A stretch of 64,000 bases of DNA from Liquidambar formosana. Taxonomy: Eukaryota > Streptophyta > Magnoliopsida > Saxifragales > Altingiaceae. The first letter of the stretch is position 1, and every line of letters begins with the position of its first letter. Below, in pieces: positions 55,603-64,000 of this stretch. Made by a program: the position numbers and the translations under genes. Under the pieces are notes generated by a model. The model made no database searches. It worked only from the letters and a program-made list of their open reading frames with translations, and was not told the origin of the DNA. The DNA lies in contig CM077831.1 of assembly GCA_039720395.1 (NCBI GenBank), forward strand, positions 16,608,982 through 16,672,981. The letters are read 5' to 3'.

Positions 55603-57994
55603 ACCATAATTTTATATGATTATTATTAATTTGATCATCATCTTGCTCAAACAGGGCTACATTTTAAGTTGAAACAAAAGGAGCCTTTAGCGGGATGAAA
55701 CATTTTAGCATCACAGTATTAATATAGAGAGTATTGTTATGGCACAACAAACAAATGGGCTACAGCTTCAACGAACGAAACCAGATATGACACATTAAAG
55801 GTCTTAAATCCCGATACTAGTAAGAATAGAAGTTATCAAGGTTTTCAAATTATATTGTTCAACTAGGATAACATAAATATTATCATTCCGAAAAGGGCAA
55901 AACACAGAAACTCTATAACATAGACATGAACAAGAGGTGAACTTGATCCTTGAAACTATATGGTAGGACTCGTCAAGATGAATCCGTCCGTCAAATTTGG
56001 GGTCAATCGGGTTAACCTAAGGTCCTCAAATGGATGAGAACACGATGGGTGTGGGTGAGCGCACCCACACTGGATTATAATTTCATACTCATCTTCAACC
56101 TCCCATGGGTTGAAACTGAGAATCAATTTGGTTTTTTATGAGTTTTTGGTCAACTTCTCTCTAACTTATCTCACTCATTTCTTGGCCAAATCAAGTGATT
56201 CAAAAGCCATTTTAAAGCTTGTTCAGCCCTCTACAAGAATATATAAATGGTTCATACAAAAGCTCATCATAACACATGGGTTTTGGGGCTCAAAGGTTCA
56301 GGATTCACAACCCAAAAATCTATAATTTTTCAAAATATTAAGCTATGTTCATTTTCCTTCAAATCAAAGGTTACCAACAAGTTCCTTGACCCCAAAAACC
56401 TAAAGTTAGACCATTAACATTAATAATAATTTCAGAAAAATCAAAGTTTCTAACATAAATATATCATCAAAATTAGAAGACGGGGTAAGCTTCTTACCTT
56501 AGCAAGACAGCTCCAAGAGCTATAGAGCGATCCCCACGAACTCCCTCTCTGCTTCATCATTCTCTCTTTTAGTCTCACTTCTCACTCTCTCTCTCTCTCT
56601 GAGCACGGTTGGAATAAACAAAGGAAATGAGACGAGATAAAAAAATTTCCATTAAAAATTTTATGTCGAACCAAACAAAACCCAACAAACAAATAATTAA
56701 AAAACATACAACTAACACATATTTGGTCAACAATAGTGACCCATCAAATCAGCTAAACCCAATTGCCAAAAAATAAAGCAACCTCAATAAATCAACTATG
56801 CCTTCAAAGACTAAGCAAAACAGAGACGATATATACATGAAATCATCTTAAGTATCGAAATCTTTATAAATAGAGACTAAAAATCCTAACTTTATTAAGT
56901 AAAAGAACAATAAAATAGAAATATAACATATTTCTTCTTTTTAATTAGAAGAAGAACGATTCTAGTAAGGCTTCGTTTGTTTCTCGGAAAAAAAAAAAAA
57001 CTGCAAACACATATTTTGAAAGGGGAGGTTTTGAGCCTTAGAACGAAGTTTACACACCAACACCAGTTTAGTCGGAGTTTACACACTAACACCACCAAAA
57101 ATAGTTCGTTCCTCTGCCAAGATGAAGATGAGACGCACAGATTTCTACCGTATGGTCCATTTCAGAACCAGTTTGAAGATGAGACACCGTATGGTTGATT
57201 TCAGACGTGAGAGAACCATCGAGACGCACCATCGTGTGGATCAAAGAGGGATTGAGAGATGGAAGAACATTAGCCATCAACACGCACCGTCAACACAATC
57301 ACATTTGGGAGATTGAGGGATTGAGAGATGGAAGAGCATCAGCTATGTACAGAACGCTGATTGTGAACACTCACCGTCGATTCCCAGTTCACAATCGACG
57401 GTGAACACACCCTAATCGTGAAGGAGATTGAGGGATTGAGGGAGTATGCGTGTTTGTGAGATGCAGGAGTGTGCCCTAGCCGTGAAGGAGTGTTCAGAAT
57501 GGCCATTAGATGGAGTGTGTGTGCAAGTCTACAAGATGGAAGAGTAAAGCACCAAAAGAAAAAAAAGGAAATTGCAAAATTCACTAAAGCGAGGCAAAAT
57601 GCCCGCTAAAAATTTCGCCCAACTCTGGTGTGTTATTAACGACGTGCATAATGCGTCGTTGATAAGCGGATCTCGTGATAGTATTTACGACATACAAAAC
57701 ACGTTGTAAAAAATAGGTGGAATTCCTCACTAAAACTATGACGGAACTACACCTTTTTAACGACGTGTAAAACACGTCGTAAATAGGCATTTCTCGGTAT
57801 ATCATTTACGACGTGCAAAACACGTCGTAATAAATCCCATTAACGACATACTCCCTTTGTAGGCCGTAAATTCTATCTATGTAATGTCTTTTAACGACGT
57901 GCTTAAGAAGTAAGTCATAAATGACCTATATTAACGACTTGTAAACATGCAAGTCGTTAATTTCAAGTCGTAAAAAGCCTATTTTGTTGTAGTG
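55603..57994. other. CACTA interior, right part, including duplicated end
   Basis: Non-coding. From 56279 it equals window positions 1-1717. It has the subterminal repeat array near the end and the 11-bp stem-loop at about 57372-57403. Confidence 0.6.
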
Positions 57995-57997
57995 ACT

Positions 57998-58473
57998 GAG
58001 CATGTAGCTCATACTCCCATAGTTTTCTTACAGGTCATATTTTTAAATCTAAGATGACCTAGGTTTTGGGAGCACATCAGCATGCTTGCATACATGTAGG
58101 GAATATTGGAGATAGGCTTTGAGTCTAGACATTTATTAATTTTAATTTCATGGCCTGTAATAATTAATTGAGTAGTGGATGTATATCTAAATGAGACACA
58201 TGTGACTACGATATAGCCCGTAGATTTTTTTTTATTTTTTTATTTTGAAATATTGTGTGGATGGATGGAAAAGCTTATAAATGTGTTTTCTACAGGTTTT
58301 ATGACTAGTCGATAACTTGGTATGTCCTATTTACAGACAGGACCATGTCGGATTTTCTAAAAATATTTTCAAAAGAATTATTTTTACTAAACATCCACCA
58401 AATTTGGCTTTAAAAGTGCTTTTCTTACTTCTTAACTAACAACCCCAATTTCAAGTCGTTATAGTTCAGGTTT
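57998..58473. mobile_element. LTR-like remnant, 3' part, second copy
   Basis: Counterpart of 1718-2197. Continuous with 47794-49576 once the CACTA is removed. Confidence 0.4.
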
Positions 58474-61193
58474 TGTCACACCCCATTTTTGCACAACCTT
58501 ACTAGGGCTCATCATTTCATGCATGTTTTTGTTTTTTTTTTTAGTCTAGTCACTTGCATTAGTTTTCTAGAGTCACAAGGACAATGGATATGAATTTTGG
58601 TTCAATTCGGAGTTGATCTTGAGGGATAATAAAAGCTTTTGTGACTTGAGAGGCATAATCGTCTTTTAAGTCACAAAATTTTCATTTGATCTTGAAATGA
58701 TCCCCAAATTGTCAGTTGGAGTTCATATGGATGCATATGAGGTATTTCTAGGTTCAATTTAATGAATCAATGGCTTAGGGTTAAAATGGCTCGATGTAGT
58801 TCAAGTTGGTTAATTGACCCTCTCTTGGGTTAACTCAAATTGACTCACAATTACCAATCAAATCTTTTCAAATTAACTTTCATTAGTCATAATTTTATCT
58901 TCAAAAGTGTTTTAGAAAGTTTAATTTTGATATGGAAAGCATTTGGTTTGATCCTATATGCATACCTATGCTTGCAAAGGTAGAGCATAGCGGTTAACCA
59001 CCTTTGTCAAACCTAACCATGCCCCCATGGTTAGTATTTTTACCCTAAAGTGTTCAAAAATGTCTTCCTCATTGAAACACGGTCGTTTTGGCTTTTGTTT
59101 CATCAAAATCGGACTTAATTTGACCCCTGAAACACTCCTAGAAGGAAAAGGAGTCAAAATAGGCTAAAAATTCGAAGTGGGCTCGGGTGACCACCCAGCC
59201 CCGGGCGGCTAGCCACCTGGGCCCAGGTGGCTAGCCGCCCAGGCCCTGGTGGTCACTCGAGGCCACTTTCCTATTTTCTCTCTATTTGTTTGTTGAAGCG
59301 GACTCTTGCTTATTTTGACATACAAGGACTCTTTATGACGAGTTTCCTTCTAATTTTTGGTAACTCTTGAGTTACTTAAGCCCCAAGGGCGTCTCTAACA
59401 GCCCTTGGATTAATTTTTAAGGTTTTAATTCTAGCCATTGGTTTATCCTAATGAAACTCTATAAATACCCCCTATGCTCCAGCAAAAAGGGAGGCAATTA
59501 GAAGTTCCTAGAGGCTGTTCTATGCATTAAACCTGAGTGTGTGAGAGAGAATAAGAGAGAGAGACTTGATGGAGAGCTAGAGTTCCTGCTGTAGCCTTGA
59601 AGAACATTGATTCAAATCATTCATAAGAGCAAGAGAGAGTCTCTACAGCAGCAAGGAAGCTCTTCCTAAGGTAACCTTCTTCCTTATTAGTATTAAATCA
59701 AGCTTTCTTATAGAATAGGCTTATTGCATGTTAAAGGTAGCTTTTTTATCATGTGTTATCACCTTAGTTAGTTAATATGCATGATTTAAATGCTGTTCAT
59801 GTTGATTATAGCATGCTTTAGGGCTGTTCTATAGGTTTTTAAGTATGATTGTGAGTTTAGGGTTTCTATTGTCCTTGTTTTAGAATAGTGTCATTGCATG
59901 TTAAAGTTAGGATTTTTATCATGTTTTATGGCTTTAGTTAGCTAATATGCATGACTTAGGTTCCGTTTAACATGAGTTTAGTATGTTCTAGGGCTATTCT
60001 ATATGTTTTTAAGCATAATTGAGAGTTTAGGGTTTTCGTTGTCCTTATTTCATGTGAGTTGCATATAGCATGTTAGGTTAGATTTTTCTTTTAGTTTTTC
60101 TTCATGGTTATTATATGTATGATATATATAGAATAATTATGATATGTTTTGCATGTATACTAGTGGGTTTCTAGGTTTTTTTATGCATGATATGGTATTA
60201 GGATTGCATTAGAGCTTATATTTGTTCACTGATTTTGCTATTAGCATGTTTAGTGAATGATTTTAGGCCATAATACTATTCTGTCCAGATTTGCATGTTA
60301 TTGTTTTTGCATGGTTTTGAGCACGTGTAAGGGTGCAAATAGGTGTGGTAATTGTCCTATGGCAAACAGGGCTGCCATTGCTTGAAATTGTTAATGCTTG
60401 GAGTTATTGTGCTCAGGTAAGTGGGCTTGAAGGTGCCCCAATTCACCTTTCCTTTGTTGTCTTTTCTCTTCTCCCTCTTTAGGGTTATTTCTTAATATGA
60501 GTCTATGGTAATTATCAAAGGTTTCCTTCAATAATAAAATTCTGGTTTTTTATCAAAGTTTTCATCTTATGGAATTCTTTCTGAATTCAAACTTGTTTAT
60601 TCAATTCTCTTTCGAACAAGGAAACCTAGAGTTTTTACCATTGGTTTATATTAGGATTTAACCTTAGTTCTATTCGAACTACATAGACTTTGATCCATGT
60701 ATTTCGTTGCATGGTACGTAGGCGCTCTTTTTGAAGCTCAAGTCCGTTCTAAGATCTAAGTATCCTAGGTTTTTTTGTATTTTATTTCCTGTTTTCTGTT
60801 TTATTTGCTTATTATGCATAGATGATTGGATGGATATATGATATGCATGTTGTCTTGTGATGATATATGATGATATTTGTGTTGAAAAGACTTTAATTTA
60901 GCCCAAATAAACTGAGAGACTGAAAGGGTGACATGGGTGCCTATAGGCTTTGCCTAGAACCTTCCCATGTCATAACTTAGCCTCCGAATCCCCGATTTCT
61001 TTGGTTTCCAAAAGACTTGTTTTTGCCTTTCCTTTTTAAACATGGAGTCATTCAAATTGTTTTCTTAAAACAATCTATTTTTAGGCTTTTCCTTGTTTCC
61101 TTTAAAAAATGAGGTGGCGACTCTTTTTTCTTTTTCAAACCTATTATTTTAATTTCTTTTCAATCCTTGTGGGCCCAATTTCTGGGGTTCACA
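58474..61193 (+). mobile_element. Solo LTR, about 2.72 kb, second copy
   Basis: Counterpart of 2198-4917 with the same TGTCAC...TTCACA ends and flanking GGTTT/GGTTC. Confidence 0.65.
59187..59256. repeat. GC-rich palindrome, second copy
   Basis: The 38-bp core at 59203-59240 is a perfect palindrome with no spacer; outer 9-bp arms also pair. Confidence 0.9.
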
Positions 61194-61575
61194 GGTTCAC
61201 ATGGATACAGGGATAACATGTGAGGGCCAAATGATTTCTTTTTGGAAAGCAGGACCAACTTGGCTGTTTTGGATACTTTCGACGGAAAGCTACTGAGGCG
61301 TGCTGAAGTGCGTTGCAGCTTTGGATGCTTTTGGTGAAAATATTTGAGTTAAAGTAGGATCCTATTGATTTCGCCTATACTGTACACCCACAGCGACCAA
61401 ACTGTAGCAAATAGTAACTTTTGCTTTATACTGTTGATTTGTCTGATACTGGGACATAATCTCTGCTTTGTTGGAAATGGAATATCACCTTAACCGAGAA
61501 AGCTGAGATTTTTGGATCTTGTCTTTATACTGTGGAGGAGACGCCAGAATAGTCATCTTTAATGTCTTAGTAGTG

Positions 61576-62985
61576 GGGAAAGGATGCCAAAATAGTCATC
61601 CTCATTATCTAGTGCCAGATCTATTGAGGGGCTGGAACCCTGTTCATCTTATTCATTGTCTGACTCAATAGAAGAGAGAACCTGCATGAGGCATTTTTTG
61701 AGTACTTTGCTATTAGGAGGAGCTATTGCAAGTTTAGCAACGAGCTGGCTCTAGGAGAGAAGTACTTTGGATGATTCTTCTCCTATTGATGATTGGATAG
61801 CCGGGTGCCTATTGAACCATTGTTGTATGACTGATGGAGTAATATGTTTTGTTTCTGCCTTTTCCCACCACTTGACATGGAATGTTCTTCCTAATGAGGG
61901 AAAGACCTGTGTTGACAATATTTCATACTTTCAAAACATGATCCATGCTAAACCAAAGTTTGCAAAGAAGAGGAATAACTTTAGAAATTAAAAGCCTAGA
62001 GAGATACTAGGGGTTGTACTCTTTCCTGGAATATTGAATATGCTGATAAGATATTGTGGGGTTTTGGTGGAAGGATTTCTTGAGCAGGGCCAAAGTATTT
62101 TCACCAATCAAGAAACCAAAGGGGGATATTGAAATTGAATTTATTATCAAAATAGGTCATCCATGAATGATGGAATTCTCTATTTTGTAGGAAGAATGTA
62201 TACTGCCATGCTTTTTGATAATCAAAATAATTGAAATATTGGGGATTGGCCTCAAACGGCAACTTCTTGGGTTTGAATAAGGCTTGACCCCAATCAGAAG
62301 GAGTGAGGACTTTGACAAGTCGGCAGGTTGAATGAGTATACTGAGTTTTGTCATCCTCAAAAGGATAATGTTTGAATGTTGCAGATTTAGTACCTTTATC
62401 AAGAATACTTTCATACCAATGTTGGGTTTTTCGGAAATCTGTTGGAATATACTGAAACATTGGAGAGAAACTTTCTTGCACTATATCTAAAACATCCTTA
62501 TTTTGAAATTCTTTTTCAATTACCATTTCTGGAAATTCATGAGGATTTTGAAAATACTTGTTATTTATAATAGTAGATTTTTTGAAAATATTCTGGAAGG
62601 GTGCAGCAGAAAGTTCTACAGATGACTTCTGAATTCTAGAGGAAGTAGCTACTGTATTACCACTTCTTTTGGAGCCCGAAGCTGCCAGTGCATAAGTTTA
62701 AGACTTATCTACTGGAGGGAACATATCTTGGGGAAATGTGTCTGAACACATATCTTTATATTGGTCCAGGGTTAAACCATGGAAAGTATTTTGGGAGAGG
62801 AGATTCTATTGTTCTTCCTCTTCAACATACTAGTACCATTTTTTCTTATCCTGTGATGGTGAAGTGATATCTGGGATTGTATCTTGTGCGAATGGGATAA
62901 GATACTGGGGTTTTTGTTCTTGTTTTTGCCCTTGAGGAGCTGTTGATGAACTGGATGAAGGGGCTTTTGATCCCTTTCTTGGCAT
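61576..62985 (-). pseudogene. Viral second ORF, second copy, disrupted
   Basis: Same start (ATG at 62983-62985), same internal stops and same TGA after the FNIPLWFLDW segment as at 5300-6709, so the decay preceded the duplication. Differences are single bases (for example K for H in the Q-rich part). Confidence 0.6.
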
Positions 62986-63015
62986 ATTTTGGGAGAGGAT
63001 TGATGACCCTGTAAA

Positions 63016-63556
63016 AACTCGCGAGAGAGAAAGTTAGGGACAAAGTTTGATTCTACTCTAATATACTCAATACTAAAATCAAATACTGAAAGTGCTGCTT
63101 GCCATCTAGCAAATATATGCTTAGAAGCTATATTTTTAACATCCTTTTGCAAAACTGGTTTTGCTGCTTTGCAATATACTTTTACTAAAAATTTTTATTC
63201 AAAATATCACTTTGAAATTTTGAAATACATAATACTATAGATAAAATTTCCTTTTTAATTGTAGAATACTTTTGCTGGGCTGGATTCCATGCACTCGAGT
63301 GATATCTCACTATTCTCTCTTGGTTGTTGATCTTTTGGAGAAGTATCCCTCCATATCCTATGTCAGAGGCATTTGTTTGGATTATTTTGGATGCTAGAGG
63401 ATTTGCTATACTGAGGCAAGGCAAATTCCTAGCTTTATCCTTGAGTATTCTGACTATTTTGGTATGCTCTATTGTCTATGGCTGAGGATCTTTTTTCAAT
63501 CTTTGCCTAAGGAGAGCACATATCTGGCTGAGATTGGGACAGAAATCTGAAATATA
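63016..63556 (-). pseudogene. Viral RNase H region, second copy, without MITE
   Basis: A 79-residue open stretch (63185-63424) includes TNASDIGYGG, with Asn for the expected catalytic Asp (codon at 63371-63373), and SSAWNPAQQKYST. The single TTGATCTTT at 63327-63335 is the unoccupied MITE target. A frameshift follows near 63185; the domain end resumes in the frame at 62772-63152. Confidence 0.8.
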
Positions 63557-64000
63557 ATTCAGACATCCTAAGAACCTCTGCAATTGTTTCTTATCCTTGA
63601 TTTCGTATGGGAATTTATCCGCAAACTGTGTTGATCTCTTTATTGGAATTATAGTTCCCTGATAGATATTATGACCTAAGAACCTAACCTGGTCTGGAAG
63701 AGGTTTATTTTGGTTGGACTTAAAGCTAAACCATATTTTTTTATGGGATGGAAGAATATACTAAGATGTTTCCAATGTTGATCTATTGAAGGGGAAAATA
63801 CTAAGACATCATTAATATATACTATTGTGAATTCTGTATATGGATTGAATATAGAATTCATTATATTTTGAAATTCCGGGGAAGCATTTTTTTAACCAAA
63901 TGGCATTACGTTCCATTCATAATAGCCAAAAGGGATTGTGAAAGTAGTCTTATACCTATCTTGTTCATGAATCTGGATCTACCAGAAACTAGATTTCATA
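63556..64000 (-). pseudogene. Viral reverse transcriptase region, second copy (cut by window end)
   Basis: Contains the same YIND box (63808-63819) and the same TAA stop upstream of it (63892-63894) as the first copy. The N-terminal RT part lies beyond the window. Confidence 0.8.

Larger units (their letters stand above)
49577..57994. mobile_element. CACTA (EnSpm) transposon, complete ends, 8418 bp, non-autonomous
   Basis: Both ends read CACTACAACAAAATAGGCTTTTTACGAC, a 28-bp perfect terminal inverted repeat, and are flanked by the 3-bp target duplication ACT (49574-49576/57995-57997). Subterminal arrays of ACGACGTGC, ACGACTTGC and inverses fill about 49600-49910 and 57640-57970. No TNP2-type transposase coding was recognised inside. 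About 2.68 kb of the length is a nested solo LTR (52919-55597). Confidence 0.92.
56279..64000 (+). repeat. Right copy of the large direct repeat
   Basis: Same order and orientation as 1-8144 and lacking the 411-bp MITE. It continues beyond the window end. Its left limit relative to the other copy is unknown, because the first copy starts before the window. Confidence 0.95.

Overview
The window looks like repeat-rich nuclear DNA from a flowering plant, most likely a eudicot. It has AT-rich spacers, three tandem plant-type C2-domain genes, plant transposon classes with their target-site duplications (TSDs), and an endogenous plant pararetrovirus. A run of exactly 100 N (25175-25274) marks a scaffold join. 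I see no tRNA, rRNA or CRISPR array. The only host protein genes I can support are the three C2 genes; most other structure is mobile DNA, much of it nested.

Layout. (1) 1-1717 is the right end of a CACTA transposon, followed by an LTR-like remnant (1718-2197) split by a 2.7-kb solo LTR (2198-4917). (2) About 4923-12593 is a decayed caulimovirid integrant on the minus strand: movement protein, coat protein with zinc knuckle, aspartic protease, reverse transcriptase, RNase H, then a second ORF. It stops at an (AT)27 tract, and a 411-bp hairpin MITE sits in its RNase H. (3) 13052-15217 is a 1.03-kb unit repeated twice. (4) 16210-39841 is the C2 cluster: three BAP1/BAP2-like genes (16210-16707; 24887-gap; 39257-39841). 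The spacers between them are copies of each other, later altered by a SINE-like insert, Stowaway and hAT MITEs, a 793-bp Helitron, and a solo LTR that itself holds a 4.2-kb hAT element with a broken transposase. (5) 40045-46697 is a complete LTR element with apparently identical 471-bp LTRs, a tRNA-Met-type primer site and a polypurine tract, but no intact coding capacity; it also contains a nested Copia-like solo LTR. (6) 47794-58473 is an LTR-like sequence split by an 8.4-kb CACTA element (49577-57994), which in turn carries a 2.7-kb solo LTR (52919-55597). (7) 56279-64000 repeats positions 1-8144 at about 99.5% identity by eye, so blocks 1 and 2 recur about 56.28 kb downstream.

How it fits together. 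The host signal is a small C2/BAP family grown by tandem duplication, with visible differences between copies: a premature stop in copy 1, a gap in copy 2, and a duplicated C-terminal tail in copy 3. Because the spacers and the 56-kb repeat are duplicated, several insertions can be ordered against a matching empty site. The viral insert has an Asn in place of an expected catalytic Asp in both RT and RNase H. In-frame stops that can be compared are shared by both copies, so it was already disabled before the duplication. All viral and transposon annotations describe broken remnants.
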